This document shows, piece by piece, positions 10,248-18,593 of a stretch of DNA of 64,000 nt. The DNA is taken from contig JABTUV010000006.1 in NCBI GenBank assembly GCA_015075175.1, positions 186,001 to 250,000 of the forward strand. Reading direction: 5' to 3'. The notes under the pieces were generated by a model. The model made no database searches. It had not been told where the DNA came from and was given only the letters and a program-made list of their open reading frames with translations. Positions within the stretch are counted from its first letter, which is position 1. Every line of letters begins with the position of its first letter. The translations under genes and the position numbers were made by a program. The stretch comes from a bacterium. GTDB lineage: Bacteria; Hinthialibacterota; Hinthialibacteria; H5-UNCL2.

Positions 10248-11478
10248 GCGCCTGGCCGGTTGCGCCCTGGGATGGGCGCTTGCGCTCGTGGCGGCTCCGG
10301 CCTCCGCCCAGGTCGCCGACGCCCTGCGCCAACTGGAGTCCCGCGCCGCCGCCATCCTGGAAACGCACCGCGACGCCGTGGTCGCCATCCAGGTGCGACC
10401 GGCTACTTTCGAGGTCCTCGCCGCAAGCCCTTCTCTTTCCGCGGCCACGCCCGTCCTGGGCGGCGGCACCGAAGACCAGGCGTTGATCACCATGCTGGCA
10501 CGGGACGCGGACGGCTCGCTGCGCGTGCATTCCGACGGCTCGCGTTTTCCCGAGCCGGCCTCGGGCGAGACTTTCGCCTCGTACCTGGCCCGCGTCACCG
10601 AGCAGAGCGAGCGCATCTGGCGTCGCAGCGTGCGGCGAGGTTCCGGCTTTGTCCTCGACGCCTCCGGCCACGTGGCCACCTCCGCGCATCTTCTGCGCGC
10701 CAAGCGGCCGGAGGATACCATCATGATGCGCATGGGAGACCGCTGGGCACGCGCGCGCGTGGTGGGTCAGGATGCCTTTACGGGGATTGCGGTCCTCCTG
10801 GCGGCGACCGCAACCTCCCATGTGCCCGCGACCACGCCCGCCGAACCGCAGCCGGGCCAGTTCGTGATCAGTCTGCAAACCTCGCTGGACGGCGGGCCGC
10901 GCGTGCAATGGGGCGCGGTGACCGCGGTGGAGCGCCGTCTGCCGGACCTGGAGCGCGTCGGCTATGTGCCCTTCCTTGAGACCTCGCTGCCCCTCCTGCC
11001 CGGCGGCATCGGCTCGCCCGCCTTCGACATTGACGGGCGCCTCGTCGGCATGATCCTGGACGGACGGCGCATGGAGGGCGGGACGCTGAGCTACATCCTC
11101 CCGGCGTGGGTCTTGCGGCAGGTCGCCGCCGACCTGGTGGAACGCGGCGCGCCGGTCCACGGCTCGCAGGGCGTGGACGTGCTGGCGCCGGGCCGGCGCG
11201 AGGATCGCGAACGCCGCAAGGCCCTGGCCGTCCCCGACAGCCTGAAGGGCGTGCTCATTCGTCAGGTCTGGCCCGCCGGTCCTGCCGAGGCCGCCGGCCT
11301 GGCGCCCGACGACCTGATCCTCGCCTGGAACGGCGTTCCTCTGGTCGACTGGCGGCAACTGGTGTGGTTGATTCGCATCCATCGCCCCGGCGAGAAGGTT
11401 GAGATTTCCTTCTGGCGCGCAGGCGAGTCCCGCACGGCCAGCGTGACCATGGGCCAGCCTCCTCCCCGCAATCCCTGA
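10129..11478 (+). CDS. HtrA-like exported trypsin-fold/PDZ protein, catalytic Ser and Asp missing
   Basis: A signal-peptide-like segment (CALGWALALVAAPASAQ) leads into a trypsin-like domain and a C-terminal PDZ domain (about the last 90 residues, GVLIRQVWPAGPAEAAGLAP). The DegP/HtrA active site is only partly kept. His is present in GHVATSAHLL. The Asp motif reads DAFTGIAVLL (Gly where Asp is expected). The Ser motif reads LPGGIGSPAF, with Ile in the nucleophile position of GNSGG. So it is probably a binding or sensing protein rather than a protease. The start is uncertain: the last in-frame ATG is 10129, inside the preceding gene, and no good start sits immediately before the signal peptide, so an indel near 10230 is possible. 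Confidence 0.75.
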   Translation: MTSGRRWRLWPHRWTRSWRGWRRTRSGPRTAPNHAAFPSKRLAGCALGWALALVAAPASAQVADALRQLESRAAAILETHRDAVVAIQVRPATFEVLAASPSLSAATPVLGGGTEDQALITMLARDADGSLRVHSDGSRFPEPASGETFASYLARVTEQSERIWRRSVRRGSGFVLDASGHVATSAHLLRAKRPEDTIMMRMGDRWARARVVGQDAFTGIAVLLAATATSHVPATTPAEPQPGQFVISLQTSLDGGPRVQWGAVTAVERRLPDLERVGYVPFLETSLPLLPGGIGSPAFDIDGRLVGMILDGRRMEGGTLSYILPAWVLRQVAADLVERGAPVHGSQGVDVLAPGRREDRERRKALAVPDSLKGVLIRQVWPAGPAEAAGLAPDDLILAWNGVPLVDWRQLVWLIRIHRPGEKVEISFWRAGESRTASVTMGQPPPRNP

Positions 11479-11508
11479 CGAGTACGATTACCAATCGTTA
11501 TCGTAATC

Positions 11509-12739
11509 TTAGAGGGTGAGCGCGGTCTTCAGCGTTTCCACGACCTCTTCCACATCCGCCTGAGACAGGAGCGTATGAAAGGGCAGCGCCACGGTGCGGG
11601 CCGCGACGCGCTCGCATACCGGAAACATGCCGGGCTGGTAGCCGTAGCGCTCGCGGTAAAAGGGTTGCAGGTGGATAGGGGGAAAGTAGTTGCTGCAGCC
11701 GATGCCGTGGGCGCGGAGATGCTCGAGCACGCGCGAGCGGCGTCCGGGTTGGGCATCGATCGGTTGCACCACGTAGACGAACCAGCCTGGGCGCCGGCCC
11801 GCCGCGGGTTCGGGAGGAAGCAGGACGCCATCCTCGTCGGCGAGAGCCTCGGCGTACCAGCGGGCGACCCGCCGGCGCTTCTCCAGTAACTCGGGCAGGC
11901 GCGAGAGTTGCACGAGGCCCAGCGCGGCGGAGAAGTCGGGCAGACGGTAGTTGAAGCCGAAGCGCTCGTGGGCCAGCCAGGGGTCCCCTCACCCTGCCCT
12001 CTCCCCGAGGGAGAGGCCTCACACCGCCCTCTCCCCGGGAGAGGGTGACGATCCCTCTCCCTTGGGGAGAGGGGGGGGTGAGGGGGGCGGTTCGGCGGCC
12101 CTGATTGCGCAACGAGCGGCACAGCTCCGCCACGCGCGCATCGCTCGTTACCACCATGCCTCCCTCGCCCGTGGTCATCTGCTTGTTGGGATAGAAGGCG
12201 AAGACGGCCGCCTCGCCCCAGGCGCCGACTTGCTTCCCCCCGATCTCCGCCCCCAGCGCCTCGCAGGCGTCGTCGATCAGGATCAATCCATGCTTCTTCG
12301 CCAGGCGCTCGAAACCCGGCAAGTCGGAGGGAACGCCGAAAACATCTACGGGCAAAAGGCCGCGAACGGAGTCATCCAGCATTTCTTCCGCGCCTTCCGG
12401 GGTGATATTGAGCGTCGCCTCGTCGATGTCCACGAAGACGGGTTCGCCGCCGGCCATAATGACGGCATTGGCGGTCGCGATAAAACTGAAGGGCGAGGTG
12501 ATGACGCCCTCGCCTTCCTCCAGGCCGGCGGCCAGCAGCGCCACGTGCAAGCCGGCGGTTCCGTTGCTCACGGCGACGGCGTGGGGAACGCCGACATAGC
12601 GGGCGAAGGCGGCCTCAAACCGCGGGCCGGTCGGACCCAACGACAGGTCGGGCGTGGCGAGCACGTCCCAGACCGCTTGGCGCTCGGCGTCGGTCAGGTC
12701 GGGGCGCGAGAGATGAATGCGAATGTCGGGGACAGTCAC
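11509..12739 (-). CDS. DegT/DnrJ/EryC1/StrS-family PLP aminotransferase with internal repeat
   Basis: A sugar-aminotransferase-type protein. Visible motifs are SNGTAGLHVALLAAG, GVITSPFSFIATANA, IDDACEALGAE and the lysine loop FAFYPNKQMTTGEGGMV (PLP Lys). After LCRSLRNQGR the sequence enters a repeat (11982-12090) and resumes as WLAHERFGFNYRLPDFS in a different frame, so either the repeat adds 3n+1 bases or a homopolymer indel is present. The apparent start is GTG 12739, provided by repeat REP-B, with GGGGAG nine bases upstream. The C-terminus (LSQADVEEVVETLKTAL) is normal. The likely role is in amino-sugar synthesis for surface polysaccharide. Confidence 0.82.
11982..12090. repeat. Repeat family G: CCCTCTCCC/GGGAGAGGG element inside the aminotransferase gene
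   Basis: About 108 bp of alternating CCCTCACCCTGCCCTCTCCC and GGGAGAGGG blocks form several overlapping hairpins. On the coding strand it would read as Pro/Arg/Gly-rich peptide (LTPPSPQGRG, PLPRGEG). It falls exactly between two conserved blocks of the aminotransferase. Confidence 0.75.
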
Positions 12740-12803
12740 CGATTTTGACTCCCCAGCCTGCGATAGGTTTGCACTGTCGGCTTCAAAATTCGTGCCTGTC
12801 CCC
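12728..12803. repeat. REP-B copy 2
   Basis: An inverted pair: GGGGACAGTCACCGATTTT on the left and AAAATTCGTGCCTGTCCCC on the right, about 40 bp apart. The left half overlaps the GTG start of the DegT-type aminotransferase. Confidence 0.75.
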
Positions 12804-12894
12804 GCCTTCCGTGTGCCCCACCGACCTCGAAGCGTGAGGGACAGATGCCCTAACGCAAGCCGGCGAGACGCCGGCGCTACCGCCCGGCGGTACG

Positions 12895-13984
12895 TTAATC
12901 CGCCAGACGCGCCAGCACGTCCAAGCCGCGCCGCAGCGTGTCGAAGCCGGCCGCAAACGAGATGCGAAAGTGCGTCTTCCGTTCTGAAAACACGCTGCCG
13001 GGCACGATCAACAGCTTGTTCTCGATGGCGCGGGCGACCAGTCGGTCGCCGTCGCCGTCGGGCGCCTGGGGGAAGATGTAGAACGCCCCGCCCGGCCGCT
13101 GCACCGAATAATGCCGCGACAGCCCCTCGTAAACCAGGTCGCGACGCTTGCGATAGTCCGCCCGCTCGCTCGCAATGTCGGTGTCGAGCGCGACCATCGC
13201 CGCTTCCTGCGCGACGCTGGGCGCGCACACGAACGAGTACTGCTGAATCTGCTCCATGGCCGCGATCACGTCGGCCGGCCCCGCGCACCACCCCAGCCGC
13301 CAGCCCGTCATGGCCGACGACTTGGACAGCCCCGACAGGATCAGCGCGTCCGGGCAGTAATCCAACATGCACGCGGGCGGCCCGTCGTAGACGAACGCCT
13401 CGTATATTTCATCCGAAATCACGACCAGATCGTGCCTGGCCGCGACTTCGGCGACCATCTGCATCTCCGCCCGGCTGTACACCACGCCGGTGGGATTGTT
13501 GGGACTGTTGACGATGATGGCGCGGGTTTGGGGCGTGACCTTCGCCTCGACGGCCTCGCGCCGGAGATGGAAGTCGGGATAGGTGTCGATGAACACCGGC
13601 ACGGCCCGGATATAATTGGCGAGGTGCTTGTACATGACGAAATAGGGATCGGGGATGAGGACTTCATCGCCCTCGTCCAGGAGCGTTAGGAAAGCGAGAA
13701 GCAGGCCGCCGGAGACGCCGGAGGTGATGATCACGTCCTCAACGCGCCCGCCGTCCGAGGGCCCTTGATTTTTGTCGCGCAGGGCGGATTGCCCGACGTG
13801 AGCGTGTAGCGGTTGCGCCCGGCCGGATGGCGGCGATGGCGGCTTCTTTCACCGGCTCGGGCACGTCGAAGTCCGGCTGCCCGATGGACAGGTTGATGGG
13901 GTCCTGCATCTTGGCGCCCAGGGAGAAGACCTTGCGGATGCCGGACGAGTCGATGAGTCGGGTACGCGCGGCCAGTCGGGTCAT
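12895..13984 (-). CDS. Class I/II PLP aminotransferase (aspartate aminotransferase-like), frame-interrupted
   Basis: Starts at ATG 13984 with upstream GGAGA and reads MTRLAARTRLIDSSGIRKV..INLSIGQPDFDVPEP. The frame changes twice between about 13830 and 13735 (NRYTLTSGNPP lies in a second frame) before the main body, IITSGVSGGLLLAF onward. Fold-type I motifs are clear: NSPNNPTGVVY, ISDEIYEAFVYDG, and the PLP lysine in LSGLSKSSAMTGWRLGW. The C-terminus has FRISFAAG. The length (about 360 residues) matches the family. Substrate cannot be fixed from sequence alone. The breaks are more likely indels than true decay because all catalytic motifs survive. Confidence 0.85.
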
Positions 13985-14009
13985 GTTTCCGTCTCCCCGA
14001 TTGTATGTC

Positions 14010-14157
14010 ATCATTTCGACCGCAGGAGAAATCTTTACCGCCGCGGAAGGCCGGGCGCAAGTGAGAAGATTTCTCCCTGCGGTCAAAAATGACAGCCACG
14101 GTCGAAATGACAGCCGCGGTCGAAATGACAGCTGCGGTCGAAATGAGAGGGCGTTGT
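14010..14157. repeat. Repeat family C copy 1: TCATTTCGACC / GGTCGAAATGA palindrome with 18-bp tandem units
   Basis: A left half CATTTCGACCGCAGGAGAAAT and a right half GATTTCTCCCTGCGGTC are followed by three tandem 18-bp units of the type GGTCGAAATGACAGCCGC. Other clusters are at 17228-17406, 21541-21662, 21990-22392 and 24817-24935. Confidence 0.8.
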
Positions 14158-14195
14158 GCTGAGTAGCGGAAAACGACGGATGAGAAGGGGGCGAC

Positions 14196-14873
14196 ATGTG
14201 CGGGCGGTTCGGACAGGCGGGATCACGGGACGCGGTGATGGCAAGGTTCATCGTGGAGGAGATGCCCGACCTGCTGCCGCCGCGATACAACATCGCGCCC
14301 AGCCAGGAGGCGGCGGTGGTATTGGAGCGGAACGGCCGGCGGGCGCTGTCATTTTTTCGGTGGGGGTTGGTTCCGTCGTGGGCCAAGGATGCGAAAATCG
14401 GTTACAAGTTGATCAACGCGCGGGCGGAGTCGGTCGCCGACACGCCCGCTTTTCGCAATGCCTTCGCCCGGCGCCGTTGTCTCGTGGTGGCGGACGGCTT
14501 TTACGAGTGGAAACCTTCGCCCTCGGGCCGGGGCAAGCAGCCCTATCGCTTCATTGTGCGGGACGGGGAGCTCTTCGCCATGGCCGGACTGTGGGAGGCC
14601 TGGAAACCGCCGGAAGGCGACCTCCTGCATAGCTTTACCATCATCACCACGCGCGCCAACGAGTGCGTGGCACCCTGTCACGAGCGCATGCCGGTGATTC
14701 TTGATCCCGAGGAGGAAGCCCGGTGGGTGGACGCGGAATATCACGATCGAGAGGCGCTGTCGCGGCTCCTGGCGCCCTACCCCGCCGACGCCATGCGCGG
14801 ATACCCGGTGAGTACGCTGGTCAACTCGCCCGCCAACGACGTGCCGGAGTGCATCGTGGAAGTAGAGGTGTAG
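14196..14873 (+). CDS. SOS-response-associated peptidase / HMCES (SRAP) family protein
   Basis: 225 residues starting MCGRFGQ, so Cys2 becomes the N-terminal catalytic and crosslinking residue after Met removal. Conserved SRAP motifs follow: PRYNIAPSQ, WGLVPSWAKD, NARAES (Asn), GFYEWK (Glu) and PCHERMPVIL (His). The family forms thiazolidine crosslinks with abasic sites in single-stranded DNA and shields them during replication. It is a single gene facing away from the minus-strand aminotransferase, with repeat C between them. Confidence 0.95.
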   Translation: MCGRFGQAGSRDAVMARFIVEEMPDLLPPRYNIAPSQEAAVVLERNGRRALSFFRWGLVPSWAKDAKIGYKLINARAESVADTPAFRNAFARRRCLVVADGFYEWKPSPSGRGKQPYRFIVRDGELFAMAGLWEAWKPPEGDLLHSFTIITTRANECVAPCHERMPVILDPEEEARWVDAEYHDREALSRLLAPYPADAMRGYPVSTLVNSPANDVPECIVEVEV

Positions 14874-14972
14874 GGAGCAGGAAGGGACAATCGCCCACGA
14901 GGCTTCACTTCACCCGTAGAGGATAAGACACCGAGGCCACTCCGATGGCGGGCCGGTCGCGTCCATACCGTC

Positions 14973-15050
14973 CTCTCGATACGCGGCCCGAAGGGACCTC
15001 TCGCATCAAAGCGAAGAGCTCCTCGGGCCGCTACTCGAGGACTCGGTTCT
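14973..15050. repeat. Repeat family J copy 1: CGATACGCGGCCCGAAG..TCGGGCCGCTACTCGAG
   Basis: An imperfect inverted repeat in the 14874-15240 gap; a second copy lies at 63111-63170. Nearby are further inverted motifs (CTCGAGTA, and AAGAAAAGAACCGAG against TTCCAGAAAAGAACG). I see no gene in this gap. Confidence 0.55.
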
Positions 15051-15240
15051 TTTCTTTTTCCGGAATTACCCTCCAATACCTCCTTCCAGAAAAGAACGCG
15101 AGAATGTAAGCCGTGTCCTCGAGTAGGCCCCGCCGAGGCACTTTCATGAGAGGGAAGAAATAACTTCGGGACCGTATCGAGAGGCGCGGCGGCCTAATAC
15201 CGGTTGATCCGCGTTCACGCCACCGCTTGTTTCCTCCTCA

Positions 15241-16029
15241 TTAGCTGATTGCGAAGGCGGGGAGCGGGGCGAAGAGGCAGAGGGCGTTGTGGCGCGTGGT
15301 CGCGGCCAGGGAGGCGGGGGCGACGCGGCGCAGGCGCGCGACGGCCTCCAGCGTGCGCGCAAGATAGGCCGGCTGGTTGCGCGCGCCCCGGTGCGGGACG
15401 GGCGCCAGATAAGGCGCGTCGGTTTCAATCAATAGGCGCTCCGCCGGGCAATCCCGCGCCGCTGCGTGCACGGCCCCCGCCTTGGGAAAAGAAGCGATGC
15501 CCGAAATCGACACGTACAAGCCGCGCGCCGTCGCCCGGCGCAGAAGCTCCGCTCCGCCCGTGAAGCAATGCAGGACTCCCCGCGACAGGCCCTCGCGCGC
15601 AATCAACTCCCACAGGTCCTCGTCGGCGTCGCGGCTGTGGATGACCAGCGGCAGGCACAACTCCTCCGCCAGGCGGATGTGCGCGGCAAAGAGCGCCTTT
15701 TGGCGTTGGTGGTCCGGTCCGTGATGATACTCCAGCCCCGCTTCTCCCAGCGCGACCACCCGGGGATGCTGCGCCAGCGCGGCGATCTCGCCCAGCGCCT
15801 CCGGGCCGTACTCCTGCGCCGAGTGGGGCGCGATGCCCACGGCGGCGTAAAGGCTCGGGTAAGCGGCCGCCAATTCCACCGCCCGGCGCGAGGAGAGGGG
15901 ATCGTAGCCGACTACCAGCATCTCGGTTACGCCCGCTTCCCGCGCCCGGGCGAGGACTGCGTCCAGGTCATGGGCGAAGGCCGGATCATTGAGATGGCAG
16001 TGGGAATCGAAGAGCGGCTCAGTCGGCAT
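15241..16029 (-). CDS. tatD: TatD family metal-dependent deoxyribonuclease
   Basis: 262 residues from ATG 16029. Metal ligands and motifs of the amidohydrolase-like TatD barrel are present: DSHCHLND at the N-terminus, [32 protein letters not shown] and [17 protein letters not shown]. It is a predicted 3'-5' exonuclease acting on single-stranded or damaged DNA. Its start overlaps the 3' end of mnmA by 11 bp in the same direction, so the two are probably co-transcribed. Confidence 0.93.
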   Translation of the reverse strand: MPTEPLFDSHCHLNDPAFAHDLDAVLARAREAGVTEMLVVGYDPLSSRRAVELAAAYPSLYAAVGIAPHSAQEYGPEALGEIAALAQHPRVVALGEAGLEYHHGPDHQRQKALFAAHIRLAEELCLPLVIHSRDADEDLWELIAREGLSRGVLHCFTGGAELLRRATARGLYVSISGIASFPKAGAVHAAARDCPAERLLIETDAPYLAPVPHRGARNQPAYLARTLEAVARLRRVAPASLAATTRHNALCLFAPLPAFAIS

Positions 16030-17068
16030 GGGCGATGACGGCGCCTCCGCACAGTTCCTCGCCCACGTACCAGACGGCGTACTGGCCGGGCGCGACGGCG
16101 GCGACGGGGGCGTCGAAGTGCACGCGCACGCGGTCCGCGTCGAAGTGGATGCGCGCGGGCACGAGGGGCGCGCGGGAGCGAATCTTGACCTCGACCCGCG
16201 CGCCCGAGGGTAGCGGGGACAAGACGTTGACGCGGTCGGCCACGAGGGCGCGCGCCAGGATGCCGGCGCGGTCGGCGACGGCGACCGTGTTGGTCTCGGC
16301 GTCGATGGCGGCCACGTAGAGCGGCCGGCCCGCGGCCACGCCCAACCCGCGCCGCTGGCCCACGGTGAAGTGCCAGTAGCCCGGATGTCCGCCCAGGACG
16401 CGCCCTTCCGTGTCCACGATGGCGCCGGATCGCTCGGGCAAGTGTTCGGAAAGAAACTTGCGGTAGTCGTCGGGCACGAAGCAGATTTCCTGGCTGTCGG
16501 GCTTGTCCGCCACGGGCAGGCCCAGTCGGCGCGCCTCGGCCCGCGTCTCCTCCTTGACCATGTCGCCGAGTGGGAACAGAATGCGCGCAAGGGCCTCGCG
16601 TCGCACGCCGGCAAGAAAATAGGACTGATCCTTGTCCCGATCCCTGCCCCGCAGCAGGTGCGGTCGGCCGGTCTCGTCCGTGTGGATGCGGGCGTAATGG
16701 CCGGTTGCGACCGCGTCGCAGCCTATCGCCCGCGCGCGCGCGAGCATGTAATCGAACTTGAGCGCGTGGTTGCAAGCCATGCAGGGGCTGGGCGTGCGGC
16801 CGTTGCGATACTCCGACACAAAATAGTCCACGACCGCGCGCGTGAACTCCTCCTCGCAATTCAGCACGTAGTGGGGGATGCCCAGGCGGGCGGCGGCGCG
16901 GCGGGCGTCGTGCGTCTCGTCCAGCCCGCAGCAGGTCTTGGCCCCCGCCGACTCTGCAGGCGGGCGCAGGCGCATGGTGATCCCAACCACCTCGTAGCCC
17001 GCGGCCACGAGCCGCCCCGCGGCGACCGCGCTGTCTACCCCTCCACTCATCAAGGCTGCCACCCGCAC
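16019..17068 (-). CDS. mnmA: tRNA-specific 2-thiouridylase MnmA
   Basis: About 350 residues. PP-loop ATP pyrophosphatase motif [10 protein letters not shown]; catalytic cysteines in [11 protein letters not shown] and [11 protein letters not shown]; tRNA-binding region ATGHYAR; C-terminal beta-barrel [13 protein letters not shown]. It adds the 2-thio group to U34 of Lys/Glu/Gln tRNAs using sulfur relayed from a cysteine desulfurase (one is encoded at 49-50 kb). GTG 17068 lies 10 bases after GGGAG; a TTG at 17089 is an alternative start. The 3' end overlaps tatD. Confidence 0.94.
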   Translation of the reverse strand: MRVAALMSGGVDSAVAAGRLVAAGYEVVGITMRLRPPAESAGAKTCCGLDETHDARRAAARLGIPHYVLNCEEEFTRAVVDYFVSEYRNGRTPSPCMACNHALKFDYMLARARAIGCDAVATGHYARIHTDETGRPHLLRGRDRDKDQSYFLAGVRREALARILFPLGDMVKEETRAEARRLGLPVADKPDSQEICFVPDDYRKFLSEHLPERSGAIVDTEGRVLGGHPGYWHFTVGQRRGLGVAAGRPLYVAAIDAETNTVAVADRAGILARALVADRVNVLSPLPSGARVEVKIRSRAPLVPARIHFDADRVRVHFDAPVAAVAPGQYAVWYVGEELCGGAVIAHAD

Positions 17069-17227
17069 CGGCGGACTCTCTCCCTTCAAAAGGCTTGCGT
17101 CAGGTTAACGCAAATTCCGTTCAAGTCAAATCCACGCGCTGGGGGGCCGAGACGCAGAAGTTCACGGCTACACATGCGGCTGCAAGCTGGTCTTCCGCTT
17201 GGGGGTTCAAGACCGGCCAAACGTCGC

Positions 17228-17406
17228 AGTCATTCCGACCGAAGCCGACTGTCATTTCGACCGAGGGAGAAATCTTCATTCCGACCGAAGCCGACTGTCA
17301 TTCCGACCGAGGCCGACTGTCATTTCGACCGAAGGGAGAAATCTTCTTCCTTATACTCGACCCACTGCGACCGGCGGAAAGATTTCTCCCTTCGGTCGAA
17401 ATGACA
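17228..17406. repeat. Repeat family C copy 2, expanded
   Basis: Several direct copies of TCATTYCGACCGAAGC and GGGAGAAATCTTC followed by the inverted half GATTTCTCCCTTCGGTCG form a long potential cruciform. The flanking bases 17069-17227 contain nothing I recognise. Confidence 0.8.
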
Positions 17407-17676
17407 GCTCTGTACACAAAGCGCAAAAATTGAATCTGCACTCCGCTGAGTGCCAAGAGCGGCTGAATCTTGATCGCAGCACGCAAAAACGTACACGCCC
17501 GAGAACATTTGCCGAGCGGGCTGCGTCTTTACCAGTAGAGACTGTGTTTCCTGTTCTTTGATATTCGGGGTGGGCGACGCACAAGGTTTGGCGGAAGCAT
17601 GGCGGGTCAATCGCCTCTGGGTCGCACGGGCACGGTAGTTTTTGGCGGCCTTCTGCTTATGTCGTCCACCCCGAAC

Positions 17677-17835
17677 CTATTTTTCCACGCCAATAAGATC
17701 AAATATCATCAATACGTCATTATTCTCAATGCGCTTGCTGCGGTTGTAGCTAGCGTTGACTTGTGTCAGGTAAAGCGTGCCTGCCGTGATGGAGATTGGC
17801 GCATTTTCGGATGAATAATCACCAGAATCCCGCGT
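17677..17835 (-). pseudogene. Possible decayed gene fragment in an AT-richer island
   Basis: The 17407-17926 gap has visibly lower GC than its surroundings. On the minus strand it holds a 53-codon open segment bounded by stops, without any ATG/GTG/TTG near its beginning, whose translation (ITAGTLYLTQVNASY, then NDVLMIFDLIGVEK) looks protein-like. I do not recognise a family. It may be the 3' remnant of a transferred gene, or chance. Confidence 0.2.
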
Positions 17836-17926
17836 CTAATTGATTAAGCAGGTTGACAAAAAAGGCGTCCTGTGCCACAAACGGTCAACTTGCGGATTTG
17901 CCAACACAAAAGGAGTTCATCGGATC

Positions 17927-18448
17927 ATGCTCAAGTACTCGTACCTCGCCCTGGCTCTCGTTCTCGCCGCCGCCGTGTGCGTCAATCTGGCGTTCTCGGA
18001 GGCGTCGGGCAAGTACATCGGCAACAAGCAGTGCCTGATGTGCCGTAAGACGGTCGTCAAGCAGCAGTACCTCTTCGACCACTGGGCGACGACCAAGCAC
18101 GCCAAGGCGACGGAGAATCTGCCGGCGGACAAGAAGGCGGACCCGGAGTGCTTGCAGTGCCACAGCACGGGCTTCGGCAAGCCGGGCGGGATGACGGTGG
18201 AGATGGCTAAGACGGCGACGCCGTTGATGGCCAACGTGCAGTGCGAAGGCTGCCACGGCCCGGGCGAAGCGCACAAGACCGCGCCCAAGGAGAAGAAGGC
18301 CGAGACCATGAACAAGCCGACCAAGGAGACCTGCATCGTCTGCCATACGGAGACGCATCCGGGTGGTGACGTGCCCGGCTGGAAGAAGTTCAACTACGAG
18401 GAAGACTCCAAGACGGTAGCGCATCCCAAGGCGCCGGACGCCAAGTAG
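17927..18448 (+). CDS. Exported multihaem c-type cytochrome (cytochrome c554-like)
   Basis: 173 residues from ATG 17927, with AAGGAG eleven bases upstream. A signal peptide (LKYSYLALALVLAAAVCVNLAFSEA) is followed by haem-binding motifs: CLQCH, CEGCH and CIVCH are canonical CxxCH, while the first site reads CLMCR, with Arg where the proximal His is expected. Its resemblance is to the cytochrome c554 / multihaem domain (GxxxC..C, then HW..TKHAKA). A periplasmic electron-transfer role is likely. A TTGACA at 17853 could be a -35 element, but a good -10 is not evident. A strong terminator follows, so it is probably monocistronic. Confidence 0.88.
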   Translation: MLKYSYLALALVLAAAVCVNLAFSEASGKYIGNKQCLMCRKTVVKQQYLFDHWATTKHAKATENLPADKKADPECLQCHSTGFGKPGGMTVEMAKTATPLMANVQCEGCHGPGEAHKTAPKEKKAETMNKPTKETCIVCHTETHPGGDVPGWKKFNYEEDSKTVAHPKAPDAK

Positions 18449-18481
18449 AGATCGACAACTGGGACGGAAGTCCGTTATAAG

Positions 18482-18515
18482 GGCAGGCGTGGTCGAGGCT
18501 ACGCCTGCCTTTTTT
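18482..18515 (+). terminator. Rho-independent terminator after the cytochrome gene
   Basis: A perfect 9-bp stem (GGCAGGCGT / ACGCCTGCC) with a 10-base loop, followed by TTTTTT, 34 bp after the cytochrome stop. Confidence 0.93.
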
Positions 18516-18523
18516 GTGCAGAG

Positions 18524-18570
18524 ATGGGACCTGTAGGACACATGGGACCTGTGGGTCCGGCAAGACGCGC
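18524..18570. repeat. Repeat family I copy 1: ATGGGACCTGTAGGACAC units
   Basis: Short tandem units of ATGGGACCTGTRGG. Related copies (ACCTATGGGACnnATGGG) occur at 26380-26424, 39588-39664 and 60543-60586. Confidence 0.6.
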
Positions 18571-18593
18571 CGGCAGGATGCCGACGATATGCG

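Noticed and set aside
17599-17814. 71-codon plus-strand frame as a small membrane protein
   Set aside because: No Shine-Dalgarno sequence or recognisable family; the opposite strand looks at least as protein-like, and the region may be decayed DNA.
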